Of a stretch of 64,000 nt of DNA, positions 38,901 to 46,080 are shown piece by piece; position 1 is the first letter of the stretch, and each line of letters starts with the position of its first letter. The stretch is from positions 1-64,000 of the forward strand of contig JAFFSR010000239.1 in assembly GCA_017163975.1 (NCBI GenBank), in the 5' to 3' direction. The DNA is from Anastatus disparis. Taxonomy: Eukaryota; Arthropoda; Insecta; Hymenoptera; Eupelmidae. A program made the translations under genes and the position numbers. Below the pieces are notes generated by a model. That model was not told where the DNA came from. It searched no databases and was given only the letters and a program-made list of their open reading frames with translations.

Positions 38901-41742
38901 ATTATAACAATTTCTTGTCACAACGACAGTCTATAACAGCTTTATATTAAGTATTGTAATTTTCACTTTATTTTTCTCTCCGTACATGAAATATAAAAGT
39001 CTTAGTTCACGTGTAAATATACGAGAAATTTCTTAAAAAGTATACCTGCTTAAATCGACCAATTTTTTCGTTGCTTCATATAATATATAAAAATATATTT
39101 TAAAAAGTAGGTTTGACCAAGTTAATGTACAAAACGTTATATACGTTTCAATTCTTGGCATTCTTAAACATTATATGATGAAAGTTACTATTAAATCTTT
39201 TAATTTATATGGTCATTGAACCGTATACGATGTCTGTTACTACAAAAATTTTAAAATTATATAAATTCTTAGGTAAAAATATTAGTAGGCATAACTTAAA
39301 CCGTTAAGTCCTAAATTTAACAGATGACAATAATACGTAATGATATAAGTAAGCAAAGTAGGTAATTGCTCTATAAGTTCATTTTGTTATCAAAGCGTAG
39401 TAAAGGCGACGAAAAAGACGAGTGGATGAAAGATCTATCCTCACTTGCAGCGTATATACTACTTTTTTATTGAAATGAACAACATTCGATTTTTATGTGC
39501 ATTTTCCACACAGAAAATATTTTATTCATTAACAAGTAAAATTATTTTATTTATTTGAGAATAAAACTATTTGGTTTATTGATAAGCATCATCGTATTTT
39601 AACAAATAAAATGAATGAAAAAATGCTATTTTTTCAATATTTTTATTTGAAAAAAGACTAGAATTATGACTTAAAATGTCCATTTTGCTGAAAGAACTCA
39701 CATAATATGATGGTAGTAAAAAATTTTCCTGGGATAATCATGTTATTATCATGAGATAATCACTTAATAATCATATGAATATTTTATGTCCTCGTAGGCC
39801 GTATTCGTGTCAGTATGTAAAGAGCATGCTAAATTTGTATTGGCATCGCATATGTCTCAGACGAACTCCTCGACTCTTTATAAGCTTTATATGTCCTCCT
39901 GAGACATATTGAGACTCAATATGTCTCAGGAGAAATCAATATGGCATCACCGATCCTACTATGTTTCGTTCAATATGTCAAAGAGCAATCATATTGAACG
40001 TAGGTTAGTGAAAAAAAAATGACTCGCGCTTCGATAGCAACTATACTCATTACAAAATGTCAATCTAAGAAACAAAAGAAAAAATCAATAGAATTAAAAT
40101 TTAATTTTAAAATCATTGGAAAAAACATTAATATTTTCAACTAATAAGTTATAATTCCTCATACGGCCTACTTCGGACATAAAATCATCTATGTCCTTTG
40201 GCCGTTTATTCAGGTGGAATCTGAATCTCAAACAACGTTTGCCGCTTGAGCAGAAATCTACCTCGGGCGCGCGAAGCGCGCCTCGGCAATTTCAGCTCAA
40301 GCGACAAACATTGTTCTCGATTCATATTCCACCTGAATACGGCCGAAGGACATATATAACTAATACGGTTAGTTCTGACATTTTTCACCCGAAAATATTG
40401 ATTTTATAAATAAAGTTTTTTTTTGTTTTATTTAACGTTACTGAATTTATCCTATTATTACGATGCTAATTAACGACGGAGGTTTTTCAATATGTTTGTA
40501 AAGAAATCACTTTTAACGTACAGTGGTGCTTTATCGTTCGGCCAAGAGCGGGAATCGAACTCGGGTCCTCGAGTTATGAGTCCATCGCTCTATCGAGTGA
40601 GCCATTGAAGACCTCAATTCCTAAAGTTATGAAAATACTTTTTATTAAAAATAATGTAAAATCTACTTAAATTTTCACAGATTCTAATTTGCATGCTTAA
40701 AAAAAATTAATTTGGATTTTTCCACAAAATAGAGGTACTACTGAAAAATCAGCAATAATTTTTGAGTAAAAAATTCTGGAACTAGCGATGTGATATTCAT
40801 GATTATCATGTGATTATATTATTGGTTCAGCAAAATCTCCTATAATTTTTATGTTATTGTCACGTAAGTCTTTTCAGCAAAGCATAGTTCTAGCTCCTAT
40901 AGATCTGAGTTAAAATTTTGAAAAATTTACTTTCTAGTGTCAAAGTAGTGAAAAAATCGACTCTTAATACACGTTATTTTCCTAAAATACATTAATATAA
41001 TTTATTTCAGAATGATAAAGATGACAAAACGTACATTACGGGCTGCCAAATCGGGTGAATTTTTTGCTGTTAATGAATGGTATTTTCATGCAGAAAATAT
41101 GAAAGAATTGATGAAATGTATCAAGAGTTCAGTTGTCGATGGTAGTACACCAAACTTCAACGTTGACATTACAAATCTAGATTGGGAAACTTACGTTCAT
41201 CAATACGTATTGGGAATAAGAAAATATGTTCTCAAAGATAGTCCTGATACATTGGGCAAAGCTAGAAGCAAACTTTTCAAGTAAGTTTTTATTTTTTTAA
41301 TCAAAATATTTTACAATCATGTAAATTAATTAAATTTTTAATATTAAATTGTATGCTTGATGATTGTACCATTTTTCTACATGGACTATAAATAGAATTC
41401 AAATTATTGAATATTATTTTAAGGTGCAAAATTTCTCGGTCACTAAAATAAAATTTTTGTCAAACAAAAATTTAATCTTTTTCGACATAAAAGTGATAAA
41501 ATTAATTATTTGATTATGTGTAAAGTATTGAATTTTTTGATTGATTTATTTGTAATTGAATGTGATTAAATTGTATTGCAATTATTGCATATAACAGTAA
41601 CATTAATCATCGATTTAAATAAAAAAATTAATGAACAGAAAAAATTTTATTTGTTTACAGGCTCTACTGGATACGCAGAATCACTCAGCTTTTCAGTCTT
41701 TATGTGTTTGTAAAAATAGTGACGCGTGCAAGTGCACGGTGA
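14540..41742 (+). CDS. Fatty acyl-CoA reductase (FAR), complete, 7 coding exons, 560 aa
   Basis: Reduces fatty acyl-CoA to fatty alcohol with NADPH, normally at the ER or peroxisome membrane, supplying alcohols for waxes, cuticular lipids or pheromones (family knowledge). Coding exons are 14540-14905, 30157-30473, 35017-35267, 36946-37156, 37688-37873, 41011-41280 and 41661-41742. All introns are GT-AG, phases agree, and the total is 1683 nt with stop. Seen in the protein: a low-complexity N-terminal extension (residues 1-65, nine Thr at 45-53), Rossmann motif TGATGFLG (75-82), GDVGMPELGLS (about 143-153), HSAATVRFDEP (about 169-179), the catalytic Y263-x3-K267 pair (YTLTK) and a FAR_C region (about 390-485). 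The C-terminus is short and moderately hydrophobic. Insect FARs are usually about 500 residues, so this is full length plus the extension. Intron 1 is about 15.2 kb. Which FAR paralogue this is cannot be told from the sequence alone. Confidence 0.94.
15103..15697. repeat. Fold-back element in FAR intron 1
   Basis: The left arm (GATAGAAAAAATAAG..., ATACTTCAAAC, AAAGAGCAAACCACCTTGTA, ...GACACGTGCGTG...) recurs in reverse on the right (CACGTGCCTTTTAT, TACAAGGTCTTGTGTTTGCT, GTTTGAAGTAT, CTTATTTTTTCTATC). Arms are about 240 bp, with about 100 bp between. No coding content. Confidence 0.85.
17908..17943. repeat. Poly-T/poly-A simple tract
   Basis: About 25 T followed directly by about 11 A. It may mark the tail of a retroposed copy or be a slippage tract. 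Confidence 0.8.
18003..18155. repeat. GC-rich patch with an 11-base C run
   Basis: Starts GAGGCCCCCCCCCCCGGACCG and continues with ordinary composition to ACACCTCGCTCTTAGG, in contrast to the flanking AT-rich DNA. It has the look of an inserted repeat copy, but no open frame or terminal repeat is seen. Confidence 0.4.
19455..20610. repeat. Possible inverted-repeat element
   Basis: TATGGTCAATGTCCCA (19461-19476) has its exact reverse complement at 20589-20604, and CCCAACTACTAAC next to it has a reverse partner (GTTAGTAGCCGGGACATT) at about 20367. It may be an old terminal-inverted-repeat element of ~1.15 kb. Confidence 0.4.
23225..23419 (+). pseudogene. Two exon-like pieces with a 101-bp intron in FAR intron 1
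   Basis: Acceptor TTACAG at 23224, open segment 23225-23293, donor GTACAG, 101-bp intron, acceptor CATAG at 23394, then 23395-23419 ending in TAA. Joined, the frame reads NVMNADVAIKTVDTIESIC then FEARDSVEPGK and stop. About 800 bp upstream another segment (22430-22555) reads RRYIAEEQSAKPPEIFRGYL before a stop. These may be remnants of an old gene copy. No family recognised. Confidence 0.3.
23870..24146 (+). pseudogene. Weak open frame of ~90 codons, possible coding remnant
   Basis: Open from after TAA near 23880 to TAA at 24144-24146, reading CKLVTEKRYYKINCMAFKKS and MFYQVDHLHEVNLVMLEVDV. More protein-like than most frames in this intron, but no family and no splice context. Confidence 0.2.
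24524..25248. mobile_element. Non-autonomous terminal-inverted-repeat DNA element (~725 bp)
   Basis: The ends TACCCTATTGAAAATAATG (24524) and its reverse complement (to 25248) extend into ~100-bp arms with GTCTTTTAAAGACGTC, AAATGTTTCAAAAAAGAACG and TATATACACC/GGTGTATATA-like sequence. A further end-like copy (TACCCTATTAAAAATAATAA) sits inside at about 24979, and a smaller hairpin (AAGAAAAACGGCACCTCACA with reverse partner) lies at about 24748-24855, so it is nested. No transposase. Confidence 0.8.
25340..27790 (-). pseudogene. Decayed transposon-like protein gene inside FAR intron 1
   Basis: Read on the - strand from about 27790: an ATG-led start and a zinc-binding-like segment (ICAVCG, then CVTCRLTL and CYCYIC), a Lys-rich linker, the 70-bp repeat block, then long open stretches at 26577-25891 (MADGEQGFFKVCMSI; INGQQTATSSFPCPYC) and 25830-25504 (RCIIPELHILQGYVNHIFWQ), ending near 25340 with VHSVTDHLKDCLGF and LGVWSKQER. 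Adjacent pieces are in different frames, with breaks near 27755, 27420, the repeat block, 25890, 25850 and 25510, so it cannot make one protein now. The pattern (Cys pairs, GFFK, late V-x2-H motif) resembles uncharacterised multicopy proteins of insect transposable elements (from memory, unverified). It is antisense to FAR. Confidence 0.6.
26811..27230 (-). repeat. Six tandem copies of a 70-bp unit inside the decayed ORF
   Basis: Units begin at 26811, 26881, 26951, 27021, 27091 and 27161. The inner copies look identical and the last diverges at its end. Each unit encodes NIRNNIESLICDKLSEKSQ in one frame on the - strand. Since 70 is not a multiple of three, successive copies fall in different frames, and five extra copies (350 bp) break the ORF. 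No spacers are present, so it is not a CRISPR array. Confidence 0.95.
28898..29355. mobile_element. piggyBac-type MITE flanked by TTAA
   Basis: Ends GGTGGTTCGTGCG (28898-28910) and CGCACGAACCACC (29343-29355) are exact inverted repeats directly flanked on both sides by TTAA (28894-28897 and 29356-29359), the target duplication of piggyBac-type elements. 458 bp, no transposase. The family-typical CCY/RGG ends are not exact, so the superfamily is inferred from TTAA. Confidence 0.75.
29748..29876. mobile_element. Short MITE (129 bp) with TA target sites
   Basis: CACTCGACGGACATTGATTC at the left end is matched in reverse by GAATTAATGTCCGTCGAGTG at the right, and the repeats continue through GTGTGGAACGTTTT. 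TA flanks both ends, as for Tc1/mariner-type elements. Confidence 0.85.
30157..30473 (+). CDS. FAR coding exon 2
   Basis: Continues the frame exactly after exon 1 (phase 0) with VFDRLRRESPNAL and then GDVGMPELGLS, FHSAATVRFDEP, RGTDRVIDLC and HVSTAYS, all typical of the FAR NAD-binding domain. Acceptor ATATAG, donor GTAATT. It ends two bases into a Ser codon. Confidence 0.93.
31432..31713. mobile_element. MITE with ATTACACGGAGAGAGT ends (282 bp)
   Basis: ATTACACGGAGAGAGTTTTGC at 31432 and GCGAAACTCTCTCTCTGTGT ending near 31713 are near-exact inverted repeats. The interior is clearly GC-richer than the flanks and free of transposase. Open frames through it are chance. Confidence 0.75.
32031..33150. 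repeat. Tandem 1.1-kb repeat, copy 1
   Basis: Begins TTTATGCTGTAGTAAGCAGT and recurs 1132 bp later with few differences. Order within the unit: GC-rich start with CGCAGCGCCGCTG, hairpin around CCCCGGGG...ATATATCC (about 32175-32215), AT-rich middle, a palindrome of TGCGCGCGCAGAC/GTCTGCGCGCGCA (32773-32800), and a 162-bp terminal palindrome (32972-33133). Confidence 0.93.
32972..33133. repeat. 162-bp palindrome with GC-rich core hairpin (copy 1)
   Basis: Outer arms CGCAACATGTGATGTACG/CGTACATCACTTGTTGCG, next AATATTTGCAGGGTTAAATG with reverse partner CATTGACCCCTGCCAATATT, and a core of GAGCAG...CTCGGGCGCGCAAGCGCGCC...CTGCTC. Confidence 0.93.
33163..34252. repeat. Tandem 1.1-kb repeat, copy 2
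   Basis: Nearly the same sequence as copy 1, including both the CCCCGGGG hairpin and the terminal palindrome (34078-34239). It has lost about 35 bp at the inner GC-rich palindrome near 33900. Short frames such as FYKFIIYTLKNCKKCIQ appear in both copies and are not evidence of a gene. Confidence 0.93.
34078..34239. repeat. 162-bp palindrome with GC-rich core hairpin (copy 2)
   Basis: Same layout as the palindrome at 32972. One arm pair has changed on both sides together (GTGACGTACG/CGTACGTCAC instead of GTGATGTACG/CGTACATCAC), so pairing is kept. Confidence 0.93.
35017..35267 (+). CDS. FAR coding exon 3 (catalytic YxxxK)
   Basis: Starts after TCTGAAAG, completing the split Ser codon, then TKVKPQTVMDMCENLDDE. 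It carries NTYTLTKGLAEQ, the YxxxK catalytic motif, and AIVRPSIVCAAFQEPFPGW, the usual FAR substrate-domain entry. The donor is GTGCGT. Confidence 0.93.
35268..36945 (+). other. FAR intron 3 (~1.7 kb)
   Basis: Begins GTGCGT and ends GAAAG. It holds a GC-richer repeat segment at 35781-36035 (separate entry) and otherwise plain AT-rich sequence. Confidence 0.85.
35781..36035. repeat. Repeat segment related to the LTR-like element at 43-44 kb
   Basis: Shares TTGCGCCTCGTAGCGGTCGA-type sequence and the CTTATAT-CTC-GGA-CTCGCTA block with 44395-44512. Less AT-rich than the flanks. Probably a fragment of the same dispersed element. Confidence 0.5.
36946..37156 (+). CDS. FAR coding exon 4
   Basis: Acceptor is TGAAAG; the split Gly codon is completed and followed by ILMEIGRGTIRS, then DIVPVDYVVDTLICAAWH, the conserved 'IPVD' region before the FAR_C domain. 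The donor GTAAAT follows NPIK. Confidence 0.93.
37688..37873 (+). CDS. FAR coding exon 5 (start of FAR_C)
   Basis: Acceptor TTCTACAG, donor GTAAGT. Reads WGEIGGLTRKYSIESP, then KYVMWYPHVTYRSSQFFHKI and a hydrophobic stretch, HFLPAFVIDLIL. Length is 186 nt and the phase is kept on both sides. Confidence 0.92.
38035..38152 (-). repeat. tRNA-like SINE end (left member of inverted pair)
   Basis: The - strand reads CACTCGATAGCGGGATCG (A-box-like) and GAGTTCAATCCCGG (B-box-like). Diverged from the other SINE copies. Confidence 0.6.
38083..38677. repeat. ~600-bp palindrome with SINE-like tRNA ends
   Basis: Arms of about 280 bp: ACCGGGATTGAACTCAG (38083) pairs with GAGTTCAGTCCCGGT (to 38677). Inner matches include GGCGATTTTT/AAAAAATCGTC, AGACTAACATCTGA/TCAGATGTTAGCCT and TTTAGGCTTAAGTGCAGCAA/TTGCTGCATTTATGCCTAA, around a centre near 38385. 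Confidence 0.85.
38600..38690 (+). repeat. tRNA-like SINE end (right member of inverted pair)
   Basis: The + strand reads TGGTACACTCGATAGAGCG (A-box-like) and CCGAGTTCAGTCCCGG (B-box-like), the mirror of the left member. Confidence 0.6.
38756..38961. repeat. ~205-bp palindrome
   Basis: AATTACAATATTTTATCGTA and CTGTCATTATGG...GCTAGAAATATTATAAAAATT pair with AATTTTTATAATATTTCTAG...CGACAGTC and GTATTGTAATT. An old fold-back element. Confidence 0.8.
39830..40000. repeat. Cluster of short palindromes
   Basis: TCCTGAGACATATTGA/TCAATATGTCTCAGGA at about 39896-39931 and CGTTCAATATG/CATATTGAACG at about 39967-40001. They share the word CAATATGTC and lie just before the 40190 palindrome. Confidence 0.7.
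40190..40354. repeat. 165-bp palindrome with the same GC-rich core as 32972 and 34078
   Basis: Arms TATGTCCTTTGGCCGTTTAT and CAGGTGGAATCTGAATC pair with GATTCATATTCCACCTG and ACGGCCGAAGGACATA. The core CTTGAGCAG...CTCGGGCGCGCGAAGCGCGCC...GCTCAAG is shared with the two palindromes in the 1.1-kb repeat, while the outer arms are unrelated. Confidence 0.92.
40415..40615 (-). repeat. tRNA-derived SINE
   Basis: The - strand starts GAGGTCTTCAATGGCTCACT, with A box TGGCTCACTCGATAGAGCG and B box GAGTTCGATTCCCG. The anticodon-loop-like CTCATAA resembles tRNA-Met. It continues through the family body (ACCACTGTACGTTAAAAGTG; CCTCCGTCGTTAATTAGCAT) to an A-rich tail. Confidence 0.85.
41011..41280 (+). CDS. 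FAR coding exon 6 (FAR_C)
   Basis: Acceptor TTTATTTCAG, donor GTAAGT. Reads MIKMTKRTLRAAKSGEFFAV, NEWYFHAENM and DITNLDWETYVHQYVLGIRK, the hallmark FAR_C sequence with the conserved W-x3-Y and YxxGxRKY-like pattern. Confidence 0.93.
41661..41742 (+). CDS. FAR coding exon 7 (C-terminus and stop)
   Basis: Acceptor TTGTTTACAG. Reads KLYWIRRITQLFSLYVFVKI to a TGA at 41740-41742. The stretch is moderately hydrophobic, as FAR C-termini often are. AATAAA signals follow at about 42375 and 42484. Confidence 0.9.
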
Positions 41743-43059
41743 CGGATAATTTTACTTTTAAGAACAATTGAAAGCTTAATTAAGCCTTGTCAACGGCTAA
41801 GCAAACGTTATATTCAGCAGTTATTATCTTAATCCATTGGTGTCCAAAAAAAGCGAAACAGTCAATTTAATTGAAATCAAATTAAAAACAATTTCTTTTT
41901 GGATGATTGATTAAATCTTTAATATTTTTTACTGAATATGAAATTTATTTTGATAACTGTAAAAATCAATCAAACGCACTAAATATTTTTCAGTTAAAAG
42001 GTTTAACTAACAATGTGCAGTAGGTTAACTAATTAATTGTAGTATGGCAACTTTTACAGATGAATAATCAAATTCATTGAAAACATGACAATTTAATAAG
42101 CATTAACTTAATCTACAGCGAATTGAAGACTTTTAAAATAACATAATTACCTATGTAAATAGAAAATTTTACCCTTTTTTGTTTTTGTTATTTCTTCATA
42201 ATCCATATTTAATTTTATGTTATTAATAATAAGACTTTACTGATGTACTTAATAAGTTATTTTATTCATTGGAGAATGTAATCTGAGATTTTTTTGCGAA
42301 ATCTGCATAAAAATCAAATATTTTCTACACTAATTTTTATATTTTTTATTGCACTAAAAAATGTTTTTACTGAAAATAAATTCAGATAAAAGTAAAAGAT
42401 GTATTTTGAATAATAATATTTAATATATATAAATACAGCGAATAGACATGTTGATCTCGCATGAAATGCTCACCTGCATATAAAATAAAGTTATATTCCT
42501 CATTTAAAATATTTATGAATTCAATTATTAACCCTTTCGGAACTGAATTTCTTATTTTATGAAAAAAATGATTCTAAGAATAATTTTAAGATTATTTAAG
42601 TTTATTTTCAAGTCGACTTTTGTAATAAGTAAATACAAAAAAAGTATCTTTTTTTTAAATTTTTCCCAACTTTTATCAACTGTACAATAATTATATCTAC
42701 AATATAAAACGGGAAATTAATAACTTTAATTTAAATTTTATGTGCGATTCAAAACATTTCACAATTTCATAGAAAAAAGAAAATTTAAATTATAGATATA
42801 ATCAGTATTTATGTTTGTTCTGAAAGGTTTAATATAAGAAAAAGAAGCATAGTAAATAGTCAAAGAAAAATATTTCTAATGACTGATTTTGAAAAGGAAA
42901 AATAGTTTGAGACCATATTAAATGACATAATAAACATAAAATAGATAAAAAGTGGCGCCAACAAAAAATATGCACCTTCAGAAATTATATTTAATAATAG
43001 AGCAATATTTTTTACATGTGTATGATATCATCGCGTCGTTTATATAAACACTGTATGTA

Positions 43060-43350
43060 TATAACTGCATATAGAAATGAAAGAAAAAGAAAAAAATATT
43101 GTCAATTGAACGAACAAAAAAAATGAAAAAAAGAAACGTAACTTTCATCAAGCACACAATATGTTCAACAAAATAGATGTATATTATAATAACATATATT
43201 TTTAATACTTTGTCATATAATTGTACGTTATATCAACAATATGTTACGAATGTATATTTAGAAAATAAAAAATTTCTTATTAGCTTAGCAATCTTTCATT
43301 TTTCGATACGACCTAAACAATCCTCTTTTCTTTACTCAAATATATATATA
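43060..43350 (+). repeat. Repeat in FAR 3' flank, inverted copy at 49100-49450
   Basis: Contains TCATCAAGCACACAATATGT, TCAACAAAATAGATGTATAT, ATAACATATATTTTTAAT, CGAATGTATATTTAGAAAAT and TTTCTTATTAGCTTAGCAA, each with a near match in reverse at 49100-49450. Confidence 0.85.
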
Positions 43351-43351
43351 T

Positions 43352-44513
43352 TGTAACGTTTGGCTTTTCTCGGTATGCCTTGTAGACAACTCGTTGACGT
43401 CGGCTGCAACAGACTTTTACTTTCACCTGAGGGTTGATGCTGTAAGACCGTCAGCCGGTGGTTAGAATAAGCCAAAGTTCAAAACTTATAAACTAAATTG
43501 ATTTTACTGAGTTTGATAATAAAAATAAAACTGAATTTAATAATGAAAAGTGCATAAACGTGAAACGGTAATTAATAAAAAGATAAAAAGAGCACCCCAC
43601 CTCCCGGAAACGGATTCGGCTGAAACTGCAGGATATGATTTTTTGATGAAAAAAAACGAACTTGTGTTTTTTCTTTTCGTCAAATAGGCGCCCTAGACAA
43701 GAATTTAGACATTTTTTTTAAATATGGCGGATAAGAGCCTTCATAAGAACTTAAATAACCAAAGAACTAAGTCTTTTACAAAAAAATGCATAGAAGATAA
43801 AATGAAGCACGAATTGAATGCTTGAATTTAAGCTTTGTTGCATTAAAAAATCTTTAGTGGTTTAAAAGTTACAGGCGATTAAAATATGTTAATGAAATAA
43901 CGTGAAAAATTGATCATATTTTATATGCTAAAAATATTAAGTAAATACGTGGTAATATTTAATTAAGAATAACTTTCGAACAATAAAAGCTTTTTTAATA
44001 CAACAAAGCTTAAATTAAAGCATTCAATTTGTACTTCATTTTCTTCTTATGCATTTTTTTGTAAGAGTCTTAGTTCTTTGGTTATTTAAGTTCTTATAAA
44101 GGCTTTTATTCACCACATTTTTTAAAAAATGTCTATATCCTTGTCTAGGGGGCCTATTTGACGAAAAGAAAAGACACAGGATCATTTTTTTTTTATCAAA
44201 AAATCATACCCTGCTGTTTCATCCGAATCCGTTTCCCGGAGGTGGGGTACTCTCCTTGTTAGTCAAGCTAAGCACAGGTAAGAACAATCTGTAATGTGTA
44301 TAGGAATTCCTCTTATACACATTGAAACATGTAGGAGAGCTCTCGCTATGTAAAGCATAACTTCTCTACATAGGGAGAGGGGAGAAGGTCCAATGCTAGC
44401 TTGGCGGCTCGCTTTATATATGCTCTGGAGCTCACTATTCCCATTGCGGGAGTAGCGCCTCGTAGCGGCTGAGCACGGGTACTATGATCTAGCGCGATTT
44501 TTGAATCGTCACA
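43352..44513. mobile_element. Possible solo LTR (TGTAACG...CGTCACA) carrying a fold-back insert
   Basis: Bounded by TG...CA with inverted-like ends (TGTAACG/CGTCACA), sitting in alternating TA sequence. It interrupts the repeat shared by the two 3' flanks. Its outer parts are GC-richer (GACGTCGGCTGCAACAG; GCGCCTCGTAGCGGCTGAGC). The centre is the fold-back at 43590-44252. The LTR nature is inferred from ends only; no reverse transcriptase is present. Confidence 0.35.
43590..44252. repeat. 663-bp fold-back with ~300-bp arms
   Basis: GAGCACCCCACCTCCCGGAA and ACGGATTCGGCTGAAACTGC pair with GCTGTTTCATCCGAATCCGT and TTCCCGGAGGTGGGGTACTC; AATAGGCGCCCTAGACAAG pairs with CTTGTCTAGGGGGCCTATT; ATAACCAAAGAACTAAG pairs with CTTAGTTCTTTGGTTAT. 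The arms are well matched, so it is fairly young. Confidence 0.92.
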
Positions 44514-44581
<68 letters not shown>

Positions 44582-44592
44582 TATATATATAA
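44514..44592. repeat. (TA)n microsatellite
   Basis: About 75 bp of alternating TA with one or two slips, directly after the LTR-like element. Confidence 0.93.
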
Positions 44593-44644
44593 TACCAAAA
44601 TAATTTTAAAAATATAATTTTCTATTAAAGTCAATACCTAATTA

Positions 44645-44762
44645 GAGATGTTGATCAATAGTGTCAGACGTTGAATAATAAATATGCAAATTACTTTAAA
44701 ATTATAACTAATTAGTTATAGTAGTTATAAAACCAAATTATCTTTCATCCCTTCTGTGTATT
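44645..44762 (+). repeat. Direct repeat, copy 1 (copy 2 at 49590-49706)
   Basis: GATGTTGATCAATAGTGTCA, GACGTTGAATAAT, GTAGTTATAAAACCAAAT and ATCTTTCATCCCTTCTG recur with few changes 4.9 kb later. A weaker third echo (TTTCATCCGTTCTGTCTACT) lies at 44997. Confidence 0.8.
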
Positions 44763-45069
44763 TGGTAATCTGATTAATATTTAAGATATCAGGATTGAGT
44801 TTAAGAGGCGCTGTATAGTTCTGTCCTTGATCTAAATTTTCGTTATAATTACTAAACTAAGTATTTTTATAAAAAAAAAAAAAGAGAATTTCAGGATGAG
44901 CAGACGATCTATTTTATGAAAAATATAAAATTTTCATTACTTTGCAGTGAAGTCTGAAACGGAAAAAAGTTTGAACACTTCAATCAAATTTAACTCTTTC
45001 ATCCGTTCTGTCTACTTTGTATAAATCATATTTTAATATTTAAGTCATAATAACAAAAATTTAGATTAG

Positions 45070-45408
45070 ACAAAGATAGAACTATACGCCCTCCCTCTTA
45101 AGTCTGAAAGGAAAATCAATTTCAAATATAATAAAATAGAATATTCAGCACTTGCAAATAAATATCTCGATCTACCTTATGATCCTGGTACAGATAACCT
45201 CGATAAAAATGGAGTAGTTACACAATGCTCTTCCGATCATATTCGTGATGATTCGTTAATCACTAGAATTCAAAATTATAATTTCTTATCTCAGCTAATG
45301 ACAGTGGAGGATGGACTGACTAAAAATTCTGTAATAACAGCCTATAATTATTCACAAAATAATTTCGGGAGAAATATTGCACAGATATTTAATCTTTGTA
45401 TAATCTAA
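45070..45408 (+). pseudogene. Unrecognised open frame of 112 codons without ATG start
   Basis: An uninterrupted + strand frame runs from just after a TAG (45067-45069) to TAA at 45406-45408. It uses a wider set of codons than the AT-rich surroundings and reads like protein: LANKYLDLPYDPGTDN, GVVTQCSSDHIRDD, RIQNYNFLSQLMTVEDGL. Its only Met codon in frame is near the end (45298), so it is either an internal or last exon of an unknown gene, or a remnant of a mobile element or old insertion. It lies between two convergent genes and next to dispersed repeats, which favours a remnant. I do not recognise the family and assign no function. Confidence 0.4.
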
Positions 45409-45589
45409 TTTTAGAAATCGCTTAAATAGTTAGATTTCAAGATATTTTGAATCATTGTTCATACACTTAATATGTCTCCTTTTGAGAGGTAAGCCATAAC
45501 TCAAAAATAAAATGTTTAATTTTGCGTTCTCATACAAAAAGAATCATATTGGCAAAAAAAATTTTTTTCTATTTTTTCATTAAATTATA

Positions 45590-46080
45590 CATACTTGGAC
45601 TCGAAGTATGTACAGGAATATGTTGGAGTCCAAAAAAGTGGTTTTTGTCTGTATGTATATGTTTTATCTCGAAAACTACTCGATGGATTTGCTTCAAATT
45701 TTGCATACAATTTAATTTTTTGTCTAACTAGGGGGAAGGATTGAAAATTAGTTTTCTTAGCATAGTTTGTTTTAGAGACACTTGAAAAAAAAAGAAATTT
45801 TTTGATTTTTCATTATTTTTGTATTTTACGCAAACTACTCGATGAATCGCTTAAAAATTTGCATGGAAATTCTTTGTGATTACTAAAAGAAGAAAAACTT
45901 TTCAAAATTTGATTTTCTTAACGTAGTTCTAATTTTAGAGCATTTTCAAAATTTTAATTTTTCATTTTTCTTTTGTTTTACATAAACTATTGGATGGATT
46001 TACTCCAAATTTTGTATGCAAGTTATTTGCTACTGTTTGAAGAAAAAAAGCTTCGGAAAACTAAGACTAGGGCTGAGCCA
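45590..46080 (+). repeat. Array A of a ~155-bp tandem repeat (3 units)
   Basis: Units marked by AAACTACTCGATGGATTTGC, then CAAATTTTGCATACAATT and TTCTTAGCATAGTTT, start near 45670, 45832 and 45983. The lead-in ACTTGGACTC...GTCCAAAAAAGTGG is also found before array B. Confidence 0.8.

Larger units (their letters stand above)
37874..41010 (+). other. FAR intron 5 (~3.1 kb)
   Basis: GTAAGT to TTTCAG. Contains palindromes at 38083-38677, 38756-38961 and 40190-40354, short palindromes at 39830-40000, and a SINE at 40415-40615. No gene. Confidence 0.85.
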
